This document shows positions 26,001 to 37,800 of a stretch of 64,000 nucleotides of DNA, piece after piece. Numbering within the stretch: position 1 is the first letter of the stretch; every line of letters begins with the position of its first letter. Below the pieces are notes generated by a model. The model was not told where the DNA came from, searched no databases, and was given only the letters and a program-made list of their open reading frames with translations. Position numbers and translations under genes: made by a program. The stretch covers positions 744,001 to 808,000 of the forward strand of contig CAWUHX010000062.1 of the NCBI GenBank assembly GCA_963922205.1, in the 5' to 3' direction. This stretch comes from Romanomermis culicivorax (lineage: Eukaryota > Nematoda > Enoplea > Mermithida > Mermithidae).

Positions 26001-28352
26001 TTGTCGCAAACTATTTCGGATCTGCTCGTACTATCCATTTTTCTCAATGTTATTTTGACTTATTTTCGTGAATCAGTGAAGAAGATACAGAATGTCTCGT
26101 GAAGAAAGTGAAAAAGATACAGAATGTCTAAATGCCGGAATCGTTTTCTATTGCTCTAAGGAAAATATGTCGTTATTTCCTACCAAAAATTTGAACTACA
26201 CCAGCAATAGAACGATGCGAATTTGATAAAGTTGATGTTAATTCACTAGGAAAAAACTGACTGCCGTCTGTCTGCTACACATACACACACGCACATAGGA
26301 ATTTTTCTTGGATTCAAAATGCTTTTCAACAAATATTGTTGCTATAGAAAAATTACAAAGTGAATAGACGATCAAAATTTTATGGTACTAATTTTATAAT
26401 GCCGTACCGTTTAAAATAAATTTTTCCATGAAGTGGTTTCCATTTCTCGAAAATCTAGAATGCTTTTTTATAAGCCGAAGCTTATTGTTCAAATGAACGG
26501 AAAATAAATTTGCAAAAATGAAAAAAGGAATGAAAAACGAAAAAACAATTCCATAACATTGTAAAAGGATAACAAAATAATAAAAATCTAAAAAACTGAA
26601 GGAAAAAAACGATAATTAGGAAATGAAAAAATAAAAAACCGTATCTAAACATACATGGTATAGACGACGGAAAACCAAGTTCAAGATCATTCACTACGAG
26701 AACTTATTCACATTTTTCATTTTCTAGGTCATACTATGGACGGTTATGAGAGCGAACCACCTTACTCGACGTTCAGAATTTTCGAAACGTCAGCTCGACA
26801 GTTGAACGAATGTCGCCCGGCGCCTTATTACGCAAATAATCACCATCAACAGCAACAATGCTTGGAAAATTTTAGCGTCGATAATCATCAGGAACAATAT
26901 TATGGCTTCGTCGCAAACAGGAACGTGAATTCTGAATGCGGCGCAGCCGCCGGATCGTCAGCTCCTGTTTCGCGACGCGCGATGCCGACTTTCAGCGCTG
27001 CGGCAGCAGCACAGTCGCGCGGCAACGAAGATATTTACTTCGGAAAACAATCTGACGCAAAAAGTAATTTAAACCATGCGAAATTCTACGACCTGAATTT
27101 ACCGACAATGACAATTCGGACAATATCATTTATTCCGATAAAAAAAATTTCTATAGAGTATTATGCAATAATTCAAATGGTTTAAGATCAGCCTTTAGCA
27201 TCCTTGTTCAAGATGGAAACAAACTTTTCATATTCACAATATTAAACTTATAAATTATTCTGAACAGTATTACTATAGTTATAATTTTCCTAAATTCCTA
27301 CTTAATACGTACACAGACGAGTCGTATTTCCGACCTAGATAGAATGCTGAAAGACGCAGCTCACTATATTTTTTGAATATTATTCACGGGTCTTGAAATG
27401 TGTGTTGACCAATGTTGTTAATGAATGATTTCTGCATTTGACTCTCGTCAAAAACGAAGTTTGGTCAAGTCGAATGTCATTTTCCAGATATTCTCTATAT
27501 ATTTTTTGTTAATGGGCTTTTAGAACATATATAGATTTTTTTCGTTTTCTGAATCCTTGCCCATCAGAAGTTTTTCAAATTTTTTTCCTTTGTTTTAACA
27601 TGAACTTTCTTAGATTTGGTCATTTTTACATTTCCATTAGTTCTTTTAATTTTTTGTTGACCAGTGGTTTTTGCTTACCAGCTTATTTACATAGGATTTG
27701 TATTTCAGTTATCGATGATAGCTGCGGATCACCAACTTTCAACATCATCACTCCCGAACCTTTAAAATTGGACAATATTGAATATCTTCTACGAGAATTG
27801 AATCGTAATCCATCAATTTCCAGTTCCTCATCAATCGAGAACGACCTCATAAGAAACCGTCAAAATAATTCCATGTCGCGATCGTGCGCCGCTAATCGTT
27901 ACTCAGATAAAAATGCCGAAACTCGACAAAATAACGACGATTCGTTGCTAAATTCAACTCCCGAATCAAATAATTTAGATTTTGAGGAAGAAAAATCGTC
28001 TCGATATTCTACAATCAATCGACGACCGATCAAATTTTCGGAAAATGAAGAATTTAATACCCTAACTGCGGCATCTCATTGCGTTTTAGATCATCACAGT
28101 ACGTTAACCAGTAATCGACGATTTCCGGCTATAAATCATCAACAACAAAAGACAGTGATCAACCATATTCACTATCATAATCAGAAGATGATCAATTTGG
28201 CGGACCAACAAAATCATATTTGTTCGGCTTGCCAATTACCTACGCCGGATTTATCGTCGTGCGATGGCCGCGTATCGAGCGATGGAAGTTGCGATAACAA
28301 TGTTTGTGTTTGTAAATTGAGCAGTCTAAATTCCAAGCATCAAATTGCTTGA
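5096..28352 (+). CDS. ADAM-family membrane protein, non-proteolytic ADAM11/22/23-like (5' partial)
   Basis: 24 exons join in frame to 1165 aa: 5096-5251, 5430-5548, 5606-5649, 10949-11014, 11203-11274, 11348-11523, 11887-11968, 12250-12337, 12422-12503, 12601-12709, 12765-12836, 13054-13149, 13204-13284, 16651-16768, 16829-16907, 18042-18149, 18204-18282, 18333-18428, 18488-18659, 18722-18821, 22937-23080, 23262-23641, 26728-27063, 27709-28352. Partial prodomain 1-106 ends in the furin site RAKR (106-109, formed across an exon junction). The metalloprotease domain (110-330) has zinc-motif residues H254, H258, G261 and H264, but Asn255 stands where the catalytic Glu belongs; the Met-turn is CLM at 287-289. 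Disintegrin is 334-414 (loop CRSSIDDCD, no RGD), cysteine-rich to about 542, and EGF-like 570-593 ([12 protein letters not shown]). One membrane helix (641-664) is followed by a 500-residue basic, Ser/Asn-rich tail. Family knowledge: ADAM11/22/23 are adhesion or signalling receptors that do not cleave. The first coding exon(s) with the signal peptide were not found; the last three exons and the 12710-12764 intron are less certain. Confidence 0.88.
5735..5875. repeat. Array D, left copy: 14-15-bp units
   Basis: About ten degenerate units of the type AATATCTCCAACAA lie in tandem in the intron after exon 3 of the ADAM gene. The complementary units recur at 10186-10790. Either they are the two inverted ends of one 5-kb Foldback-like element, or two independent insertions. 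Confidence 0.6.
5876..7683. other. ADAM intron 3, no gene seen
   Basis: AT-rich intron sequence. It contains a pyrimidine-rich low-complexity run (6060-6250) whose Phe/Ser-rich readings are not real proteins. I see no RNA gene, repeat end or exon here. Confidence 0.6.
7684..8587. mobile_element. Non-autonomous hAT element (CAGAG ends)
   Basis: 904 bp bounded by CAGAGCACCCCA on the left and the complement CAGAGGTC on the right, with a perfect 8-bp target duplication GTGTAAAC at 7676-7683 and 8588-8595. There is no transposase. A second copy lies at 47602-48623, and relatives with altered interiors start at 25391 and about 37183. Confidence 0.85.
8596..10184. other. ADAM intron 3, continued
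   Basis: No gene seen. A diverged tandem duplication of about 49 bp (TGATCATACTGTAAG word) lies at 9160-9255. A 126-codon open frame at 9439-9819 shows no recognisable domain and no splice context, and I do not call it. Confidence 0.5.
10186..10790. repeat. Array D, right copy: 15-bp units, split by a MITE
   Basis: Tandem units ATTTTGTTGGAGAC and variants run from about 10186 to 10208, are interrupted by the 10209-10625 element, and continue to about 10790. Orientation is opposite to the copy at 5735-5875. Confidence 0.65.
10209..10625. mobile_element. MITE, CATACATGTAA family, copy 1
   Basis: 417 bp. The left end is CATGAATGTAAC; the right end reads CATACATATAAT on the reverse strand. It is flanked by a perfect 8-bp duplication GTTAGAGG (10201-10208 and 10626-10633), which lies inside array D, so this insertion is younger than the array. 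It contains the family's degraded hairpin (10403-10415) and the CCATATGGCTAGCCATA palindrome. Other copies are at 32404, 46974 and 47540. Confidence 0.85.
11544..11795. mobile_element. MITE filling most of ADAM intron 6
   Basis: 252 bp starting CATACATGTCCG and ending, on the reverse strand, CAGGCATGCACGG. The 8-bp duplication TCGTGTAC lies at 11536-11543 and 11796-11803. It makes up most of the 363-bp intron 11524-11886. A truncated relative with the same C-rich interior lies at about 41830-42055. Confidence 0.8.
13285..14223. other. ADAM intron 13, first part, no gene seen
   Basis: AT-rich intron sequence with no repeat end, RNA gene or exon that I can identify. Confidence 0.5.
14224..15157. 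mobile_element. Non-autonomous hAT element (TAGAGGTG ends)
   Basis: The left end TAGAGGTGCAAC and the right end (TAGAGGCGAAACGG on the reverse strand) bound 934 bp. The flanks ATAGTTTT and ATAATTTT match at 7 of 8 bases. Subterminal CGGTTCCGGTT repeats occur at both ends. A second repeat family lies inside (14440-14950), with an inverted copy at 19480-19900, which suggests nesting. Confidence 0.7.
15463..16480. mobile_element. Foldback-like MITE with TTCCGCA-rich inverted ends
   Basis: The left end (15463-15535) and the right end (16395-16475) are inverted and carry repeated TTTTCCGCA and GAAGT words. The interior shares long stretches with 35500-36400 and 38500-38720. It contains a decayed GGCGC...CGCC hairpin at 16296-16308. 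No protein is encoded. Confidence 0.5.
16959..18000. mobile_element. Non-autonomous hAT element (TAGTGCTTCAC ends), copy 1
   Basis: The inverted ends TAGTGCTTCACA and TGAAGCACTA are flanked by a perfect 8-bp duplication ATTAGCCT (16951-16958 and 18001-18008). Subterminal GGGTACCCGG repeats occur at both ends. It occupies nearly all of the ADAM intron 16908-18041 and is itself interrupted by the MITE at 17631-17946. A second copy is at 44829-45658. Confidence 0.9.
17631..17946. mobile_element. MITE, CATACCTGTAA family, nested
   Basis: 316 bp with ends CATACCTGTAA and TTACAGGTATG and a perfect 8-bp duplication GTTTCATT (17623-17630 and 17947-17954). It lies inside the TAGTGCTTCAC element and is therefore younger. 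Long G runs sit just inside both ends. Confidence 0.88.
18822..21226. repeat. ADAM intron 20: old repeat copies
   Basis: No exon is visible. 19480-19900 is an inverted relative of 14440-14950. 19843-19893 is nearly identical to 24353-24400. 19910-21130 is a repeat also seen in part at 39890-40690 and 58360-58760; it has palindrome CCAAGTTGCAATGTGCAA at 20078 and hairpins at 19445 and 20972. Boundaries are unclear. Confidence 0.5.
21227..21998. mobile_element. Non-autonomous hAT element (TAGGGATCGGCCGAGG ends)
   Basis: 772 bp. The ends TAGGGATCGGCCGAGG and CCTCGGCCGATCCCTA form inverted repeats with a perfect 8-bp duplication CCCACGTG (21219-21226 and 21999-22006). Inside, about 70 bp at 21350-21425 recur inverted at 21678-21748, so the transcript could fold into a long hairpin. 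No transposase. Confidence 0.9.
21999..22936. other. ADAM intron 20, remainder
   Basis: AT-rich; no gene or element end recognised. The intron ends at the acceptor TTTTGCCAATAG before the first cytoplasmic-tail exon. Confidence 0.5.
23840..24039. mobile_element. MITE, CATACCTGTAA family, short copy
   Basis: 200 bp with ends CATACCTGTAA and GTACAGGTATG and a perfect 8-bp duplication TTCTAAAT (23832-23839 and 24040-24047). G runs of 7-9 lie inside each end. It sits in the ADAM intron 23642-26727. Confidence 0.9.
24048..26727. other. ADAM intron 22, remainder
   Basis: No exon seen. 24353-24400 repeats 19843-19893. From 25391 to about 25800 there is a relative of the CAGAG-ended hAT element whose nearest match is 37183-37965. 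The rest is unique AT-rich sequence. Confidence 0.5.
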
Positions 28353-28870
28353 AGACTGAGTCGAATTTTGAGCGAAAAGTTATTGCAGTCAACTGAACCA
28401 ATTTCATAGGCTATATGATATTTATCTTTTAAAAATCAAGATGTCCTCTTAATGAAATTGTTCTTACTGTTAACGTGGGGTCCTACGCCAATTAGATATA
28501 TCATATAATTCTTGAAGCCCATTCAAACTTCGATGCGTCAGATTCACAGTTGAATCAGCGTAATCTCTGTGGTTTCGGGCGAGTTATTTTCCCAAAAAAT
28601 CATATCCACACGTTTGTGCTGACCCCTATCGTTTGATGCTCTTTTTGTTATGTAGTGTCGTTTTTCATTCAGTATGCATTTTTTGCAACTTACAGGGTCA
28701 ATCGAAGTTCGATTTTGTTACATAATTGTTTGAGTTTCACTTGTATCATCCATATCGTCTTCGCTCCGTGCTGCCAGTTTTTGTAGTCTTTGAATGTATT
28801 GTACACAGTCTAAGTGATCTCGGATATATAACTTATTATACTGTCGAATGAAGATCTAATTTGCTTGATT

Positions 28871-28876
28871 TTTATT
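28871..28876 (-). terminator. Polyadenylation signal of MRPL16
   Basis: AATAAA on the - strand, 15 nt after the MRPL16 stop codon. The ADAM gene converges on it from the left, with 538 bp between the two stop codons; I found no clear AATAAA for the ADAM transcript in that interval. Confidence 0.6.
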
Positions 28877-28890
28877 TATAATAGACCAAT

Positions 28891-31800
28891 CTAACGATAT
28901 TGTCCGCCCCAAACGTAATCGTAGGGTGACAAATGCTCTGAACAATTGTGCATATTCCATTTCATACAGAAGTCAGTCGTAAATCGATTCTTGTTGTTTC
29001 GACGAGCGATCATTTCGTTTTCTTTTTCTTGTAGAAGTATAGCCTGACTGACAAATCTGGCTTCGAACGGCACTCGTTCGGCCAAGCACTCGATGGCTTG
29101 ACGAGCCTGAAATGAAAACATTCTAACTCCGAAATTTCTTCTTACTTCCACTAGATAACTCAAGTCACATTTTCATGAAAACTAGTGAAATTAGTCTTCG
29201 GTTGAGAGAAACAGATAAAGAAGTTCATAGAACTACTAAGAACAAATGTCTTCTTGACATAATAGTTGAAGTTTTTGTTTGGTCTTTAAAAATTTTGCTT
29301 TGTGGTATTGTTAGTTCACTTCGTCAAAAATAAATTCCAAATTTTTAAATAATGTTCTTGAATAGATCTCATCGAGATTCGATATTGAAACCAAATTTCT
29401 TGCGTTTTGGGAGGAAAAAACTTTTGCCCATTATATTTAATGGAGATCCGAAGTTCGGGGGTCCTTAATTTCCCAAGATTTTAGGGTTATTAAAGAAAAA
29501 AGATTCCGATTTTTTTCGTCCGAAAAACGGTTTGAAAAACAATAATTTTTGGGAAAAAAATCATGAAAATATGTATTTATGGCACGAAGCGCCGTAAAGA
29601 TTAACACTTCTGACCGTTTTTTCTTCAAAAATCACTATTTTCCATCAACAAATTGACATTTTTTAATTTTATGGGGGTTACCATGATTGGCAAATCTTGA
29701 GGTTGTAGTCCACCATATATGGCTAGCCGCTAGCCATATGACGGATAATTTTTGCGAGGTTCTAACGGCACTTACCCCGATTAGATCTTTGATTTGATGG
29801 TGGATCAAAAAAGTATATGGGTGAGGTCAATACGATCAACCAAATACGCTGATGTGTGGTTCTGACCGTTATTTGATTAAAGTTAACTAATGTATACATT
29901 AAGCTAAATTGTTGTAAGTTATAATTTCATGAACTTTGCCAGAAGCTTCAATTTTTTAAATCTCTTAAAACAATTAGTGAAAATAATCGGAGGTTTAAAG
30001 TCCTCCATCTGAACTTCATATTAATGTAAAAAAATCTCTGACATGAAATACTACAATAATTTTAGTATAAAACGCATATTATAATATACATTCATGAGTA
30101 ACCAGGGTTTTTTAACACAAGTCCCATTAGAGAAACCGCTAACTTTCCTTAAGTTGTATTACTTTTTAGGCGAGACTAAAATTTACATTGGCATTTAGCA
30201 CAAGCAATTTTTTTGCACGGTGCTAAAACACTGTAAGTAACTAAAACTTTGTCGTACCATTCAGTGTTTTCTGAACAATAGAAACGATTATCATGAAAAT
30301 TTAAAAAAACTTTTGACGAAAGTCGTCATAACAAAAGTCCGTTAACAAAGTCTGCGGTACTAATTCCCAAGCCTGGATAATTAAGGCAACATAAAAATTT
30401 AGTGTTAGTTTCTTTATTTTTTGGAACTCACTTGATCTTCTACAATGTGGCCGCCAAATTCGAATAAAATACGACCCGAACGTACGGGCGTTACGAAATG
30501 ATGCACTTTGCTCTTGCCACCGCCCATCTTCGATCCTTTACTTTTTTTGGGTCGAGGTAGCCAAGGGGCGTCGACGCGCCAAACGGCGAAGGCGTCTTTG
30601 AATAATTCGTATTCGTTCAGAAGTTTATTGACGCGAGTCCTTATAAGTTCCAAATGTTTGTATTGCAACATTCCGCCAGTGACGGCCTCAAATTTGGAAA
30701 AAATGTAAATAATCAACGGAAACTTGATATTACATGAGCGAAAAGTGTGAAGGATTGCGAAACGCCGGAAGGAAAAGCAATCAAAATTCAAAATTAGAAA
30801 GAGTCTAACGAAGTAGGAAATGAGACCAGCGATTACTCCCTTCATTCCTTTCTATTTTTATTTTACACTTCGCTGCCGTTTCAAGAGTTTCTATACTCCA
30901 TTCATCTTGAAATGATCAAAGCAGCGATCGGAGTTTCGACAATCGCAGCCTAATTATAGATCAGGAAACTAATTTCGATAATCTTGAAATGTTTGAAAAA
31001 GGTAAATATCAAGTAGTCTGTGTCGTGAAGCAAAAATTTATTGATCAGAATTAACGAGCCTTCCATAATTTGGAATAAACGTCAAGCTGCGACCTGGCCG
31101 CATCGATCCTTTCAAAATGAATGTAGTTAGTGCAAAGTGTGTAAGACTGATACATGAATTCAAAAGCAAACAGCACGAGGCAATAAACTTTTTTGACGAC
31201 CACTTCTGTTTTCAATTTTTAAGCCACAATTTCTGTAAGAATCAACCAAGGCCTGTAGTTAAGCGTGATATGTAAAAAATTGATCATACCTGAAAAAACA
31301 TATTTTGTACAGTTTTTGCGCTGAACAACATGCCAATATTCGTTTGATCTAAAAATTAAATTCGTTTTGCAACATCAATTCAAAAGTTCAAATTTTTTGC
31401 AATTTTCGAAATTTTAGGTCAGTATCATTGAAGGACTATAAGTAATCGGCTATGCAATGTGGATCAATCAAACTTTGTCAGTGAATGTAACTATGTTTAT
31501 TGTATATGCATGACACATATAGATATATGTAGCATCAAAATTATAGTTTGCACTACACTTTAAATTCCGATTTTTAGCAGTTGTCCATGACTCAAATTCA
31601 CACATTTTTGTACCCCATAAAGTCAAATGAGTGTCATTGATAAAACGCCGCTATGCTATGGCTGGACCCCTTGGCCACATACCCACAAAGTTTTATCAAA
31701 ATAAAAAAACCATTGAGTGTGCCACATTGAAACAAGTGGAAGACATTTTTGGATCAAATTATAAAATTTTTTGTTTAGAAATGTAGTCATTCACCCAATA

Positions 31801-34800
31801 TTCTGATAATCCAACTAAAACTTTTAGGCATTGCAGGCTGACATCTTGGCTATATACCCATAAGGTTTAGTCATAATATCGTTATCCCTTACATGGGAAA
31901 TTACGCAAAGTGAAACAGATTCTTGTAATGTTGAAAAAACTTCAGGAGCGAATTGGTGTTCTATTTAGTCGGAATATTATTAATTCTAGTCCAAATCGAC
32001 CACATTGAAGTCACAGTATGTTTCTACATACCTACCATGTTGCATCATGTTAAAAATTAGAAAGGCCATGTCCTTTTGGTTATCTATAAGATGAAAGATT
32101 GTTCAAATCTTTAGCTACAACTGATAAGGTAGTGAACTAACATAAACTTTTTCGATCTTTCTCAGATAAATGGGACCCACATGGACATAAGAAACTATAT
32201 CAAAGCTAAAAGAAGCAAAATTGTATTTAAAAAGTGATTAACAACTCCACATAATGCTAAAATCACATATTTCTGATCACTGTTCACGGCATAATCTTAG
32301 TGATCCAATCCACCCAAAGTTACAGGAGAAATTCACAAATCACATCCATGCCATAAAATGTGACAATTGTGATCAGTTAAAGAAGACACTGAAGGATATC
32401 AAACATACATGTAACGGAGCTCCGAGGTCTGGGGGGGGGGGGGTTGGAGCACTTTTTTCGGGCCGATGGTCAGTAATTCCCAAAATTTTGGGGGGAGGGG
32501 TCCCTGAAGGAAAAAAAAATCGATTTTTTCATGAAAAATGTCCGAAAAACGGTTCAAAAAGTAGTAATTTTTGTCTAAAGAATGATAAAATATGTACTTA
32601 TGGCGCGAAGCGCCGAGAAAATTGACGTTTTTGACCATTTTTTGTTCAAAAATTGACATTTTTTATGAAAAAATGACATTCTTCAGTATTTTTCCGACTA
32701 AAACTATGGGGGTTCCTAGGGCTACCATATGGCTAGCCATAGGATAGGAAAATCCTGGGGGGGGGGGGGTCGCCCAATGACTAGCCATATGGTCGACGAT
32801 TTCTGGGGGGGGGGGGGTTCCCATAGCACTTCCCCCCCAATTACATGTATGATATCAAAGAGGCATTGACTCGATTCCAATTTGCAAACCCAATTGATAA
32901 AGTTGAAGCTGAATATTTAGCTGATGAAAGTATTAATAATGTATTAGAATGGCTTTCAAGACCAGCTTAGATCAATGCACTAAAATGGAGCATGTGATGG
33001 CACTATTGACAACCTCCAGGACAATTATGTTTACCTCCAGTTTGATTGGGCAATGAAATTTCTGCCTACCAGTAGATGGAAACATCGGTCAAGCAGGTTT
33101 GGTATATGCAGTTTGCCATGGCACATCACATATGCCTTGTTATGAAAAGTGGTTTCTACACCACCACACATTTGTCCATTGCTTGCACGGGACAGTAATG
33201 CAATTATTGGAATACTGACTGGCACATTGACAAAAATCAAGGCAGAGCAGCCCGCAGTCAACACAGTTTTTGTGTGATCTGTTAATGCTGGATGTTTTCT
33301 TGGCTCCCCAACCTTACTCATGGTGCCAACAATATCTCAGAAAACAGGCATGATTATAAAGAACTGGGACTTCTCTGGACCTCAATTTGGTACAGGCCCA
33401 TGTGACTGAATTGCTGTACTAATAGAAAGACAAGTTCAACTGTTTACAAATGAAAACAATAAATGTTCAGCTGCTGAAGAATTCATCAGGTGTGCTACAA
33501 AACATAGAAAGGTCAAGAGAACATCATTCATCACTGGCAATCTTAAAATCCCACACAAGAAGATGGATCTTAAAGCTGTTGGTATCACAAGCTATTTCAA
33601 TTTCCATTTCATATCTACTGAAATCAAGGCAACTATAGCTTACAAGGTTGGTACAGGAAGCACATTCAAGATGGGAATATTGAATTTTGAATAGTTACCG
33701 AAGCTTGAAATCCATCATGTGGTTCATGAAGACCAGCCAGAGGTTTCACCCCTTCAAATGTCAAAGTTCTGGATTGCTGTTGATCCAAAAATCACAATCA
33801 CCAACTTTGAAGAGTAATCTGAAGATCTTCCAGCCGCCACTGATGAACCATATGAAATAGAAAGCAGTGTGTTCAACGGTCCTGAAGAAGGCTGTATAAA
33901 GGCTTTTGTACTTCATCCCATCTTGTTGCAGCATCTTATTTTAGGTAATCACAAGCTAATGCCATAGTGAACAGGTTTACGTGATACGGCAATACAAAGC
34001 TATAGTAGAACACTAGAAAGTGTTTGCTTGACCCCTGACTTGCCTGAAGTTCAAGAAGCTCTTCAATCGTTTTATGAAACTGAGTCGCTTGATGTTATGG
34101 AAAAAATTTGCTTTAAAGGAGTATAAGATATGCCATCCCTCGACACAAAAATAACGTGAATACTTGCAGGAAAAATACAACAGTGGCATTGTGTATCATC
34201 AAAAATTCAATGCTGAAGTTTTCACTAAAGAAATGAGGAGGAACCCATCTTTTTCCAGATCTGACTTCCTCACATCACAAAAAATTACTGGATTCTGGGC
34301 TAGGGAAGCAGCCGTCATCGGGAAGAACCTACTATATTTCATAGTAGCAACCGGAAAGGAGAATGTGGTGTTGAAGATGAAGAAGAACCCTACGAGGATT
34401 CAGTGATGTTTGACCCTCATTTAGAATATGAAAGTGAACTACTGAAATCAGATTGTTTTGAAAAATTGTTTCAATAAATAGTATGTAGATCTGACTCTTT
34501 AAAAATATCAGATTCAAGTGGATTTTCTGTTGAGCTCTTATGATCTGAAAATGATCCAGCGTTTGTCAGTTTTTGCTAAAAATTTAAACAATCTTTCATC
34601 TTATAGCTAACCAAGAGAACATGGCTTTTCTAATTTTTAATATGATGCAACTTGGTGGGTATGTGGCCACATACTGTGGCTGCAATTTAGTCGATTTGGA
34701 ATAGAATTAATAATATTCCTACAAAATGGAACACCAATTTGCACCTGAAGTTTTTTCAACAATATCAAGAGTGCGTTTTACTTTGTGTAATTTCCCATCT

Positions 34801-37800
34801 AAGGGATAATGATATTATGTTCAAACCTTGTGGGTAAGATGTCAGCCTGCAATGCTTATAGAAGTTTTAGTTTGATTGTCAGAATTTTGGGTAAATTACT
34901 GCATTTTTAAACAAAAAATTTTATAATTTGATTCAAAAAGGTCTTCCACTTGTTTCACTGTGACACACTCAATGGATTTTCTATTTTGATAAAACTTTGT
35001 GGGTATCTGGCCAAGGGGTCCAGCCATAGCATAGCGGCGTTTTATCAATGACACTCATTTGACTTTATGGGGTACAAAAATGTGTGAATTTGAGTCATGG
35101 ACAACTGCTAAAAATCGGAATTTAAAGTGTAGTGCAAACCATAATTTTGATGCTACATATATCTATATGTGTCATGCATATACAATAAACATTGTTACAT
35201 TCACTGACAAAGTTTTATTGATCGACGTCGCATAGCTGATTACTTATAGACCTCCAATGATCGTGACCTAAAATTTAGAAAATTGCAAAAAATTTGAACC
35301 TTTGGATTGATGTTACAATGCGAATTTTGATTTTTAGATCAAACGAATATTGGCATGTTGTTCAGTGCAAAAAACTGTACAATGTATGTTTTTTGAGGTG
35401 TGATTAATTTTTCACTTATCACAACCTTGGTCGAGTCTTAGAGAAATTGTGTCTTAATTTGATGTTTTTGCACAATATTTCGAAAGACTATGAGGGTGTC
35501 GTAGCTGAGTTTTCTCTGCAAGACTCCATCCGTACCGTACGGAAATGACCAAAAATTTTTTCTCCACACTTTTTTTCTGTTACAGGTTGAAATCATCTTA
35601 AAAAACATAAAATAAGCGGAAATTGCGCCTGGAAAATTTCGAAACGTATCTGTTTTTCTATAGTTTGTTTTTCTTGAAATGCTTCTAAATAATAAAAGCA
35701 GAAAGCAAGTAGTATTTCAGATTTTCTGATAAAGACTATATCATATAGAACTGGAAATTTCTGAGCATACTGGCCTCACCTTTAACAATTTCTTGAGTGA
35801 AACATTTTATGGTAAGAGCTTTATGTAAACGATTTTGACGACGATACTGATTTGTGTCACTTTTATATTTGGAAGCATTTTATAAAAAACAGATTAAAGG
35901 TCAAAAAAATTAGTTAGGAATGATTGAGCGAAATTGATAGTTGTTGCTGGGAATTCTGTGACTAGAGCTTTATAGATTTTTTCAATCGACTCAATTTCTA
36001 GATTTTTATATTCTAGAATGCTTGTCTTCTCAACACTCATTCCTAGAATAAATGCTCTACATTTTGAGTCGAAAATTGTGTATTCATCGTTTCTCAGTGA
36101 CAAAACTTCTGTTCACACACTTCAGAAAACTTCAAGTGAGAAAAATAATTCATGAGGATCAATGAAAAATTTCAATTTCGAACAAAATTCAAACCGAATA
36201 TTTAAGATTACCGATTGGTAAATGAGACAAGGAACTTTGAATCATGAAAACCACGAACGTTTACTTTTCCGGTGCGTAGAACTGGAGAATTTGTGAGCAC
36301 AGGAGCGACTGCGATTTCGAAAAATGTATTCTAGAAATAATTTGTAATACTCTCGGTTTAGATTTTCAGTCGAAAAATGATGATACAGTTCAGACGTTCA
36401 CATGGTCGAAAATTTAGGTAGGGTAAAATCGTACTGAGTAAGGGCAGTACATACTCCCATGTCACACCGTAACCACTTTTTTCTCGCTGTCAGGTCAGAG
36501 GCGGTGTTCCTAGATATGGCAGGTGTACACAAACTACGCGCCTAACTTCTTTTTTCGCGTCCAATACCCAACATTTTCCACTTTTCTAAACATTTTTTCC
36601 AGAAGAAGCACAATTGGTTAGAAAATGGTGGATAGCCCAATCCAAAGAATGACGAAATGGACTCCAGCGAGGCGCCAAAAACTTCTTTAGTCTTCTCTGG
36701 GTTTAAAGCCTGGAGAACTGTTTTCTGACTATGTAATCTCCACAAAATTTCTTTGTTCGTTGTACAAACACACAATAAAAATCTTTCTAAGGAGCCAAAA
36801 ATGTTTGTCTCGTACAAAAAAACAGTGGCGTTGTGCATCCAATTTTGCACATCAAAATCACCTATGCACTATATAAATTTTCAAAACTGTAGACACCGTA
36901 AAGATATTTTTCTCAAACTGAACACGCATTCTCAAAAAAATACCAAACAGCAATCCTTCTCAAAGTGCCCACTCATTTCCTTCAAAGTGGCTTGCTCATT
37001 ATGACACTTCCCAATACCCATTTTTTAAGACCGGAGTAATAACCCCATACCCCCTTCTAGGATGAACTAGTACAGTCAAACTCGGATAATAAAGACTTCA
37101 AAGGGACCTATCATGTGTGTTTTTATCATCCGGAATGATTAATTTGAAGTGTGAACTATAGCCAGACTGGTTATCAGCATCAGAGCACCTCATAGGGGGG
37201 TAATGGGTATTGATCCAGTCTTCAGTTTGGAAATTCATTTACCACCCCGGTAAGAATGACATGCTGGTCGAGTGAAACACGAAAATAATTTACTGGTACA
37301 CAAAATTTTGGGAAGAGTCATAATGGACAAGATAATTTGAAGGAAATGAGTACAAGTAGGCACTTTTAGAAGGTGTGATATTGGCCATTTTTTTTTAGAG
37401 TGCGTGATAAATATTGAGGAAAATATGTTCACCGTGTTCAGAGGTTTGAAATTGTATGTACTGCATAAATGATTTTGACGTATGAAAGTGGAAAATCGAC
37501 GGGTGTACAGAACCACTAGTTTTTGTAGGAGACAAACACTTTTGCTTCGTAAGATTTTTGGGGTATGTTTGTAAAAAGTTGAAATAATTTTTGTCTGGTT
37601 TACAGTTTTCTGGCGCCTAGCGCTGGAGTCTATGTTGTAATTCTTGGGATTGGGCAATCCACCGCTTTCTCCCAAATTGGGCTTGTTTTGGAAAAATGTT
37701 CAGAAAAGGGGAAAACGATGATTATTCGACGCACCAGAAAACAGTTTGGGTATAAGATGATCATGTAAAACTGGTCAAGGTAATGGGAAATACAGTGATT

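Noticed and set aside
33031..33321. 96-codon frame on the - strand within the long-TIR transposon
   Set aside because: Unsupported by similarity I can recognise; opposite in orientation to the protein-like fragments of the element.
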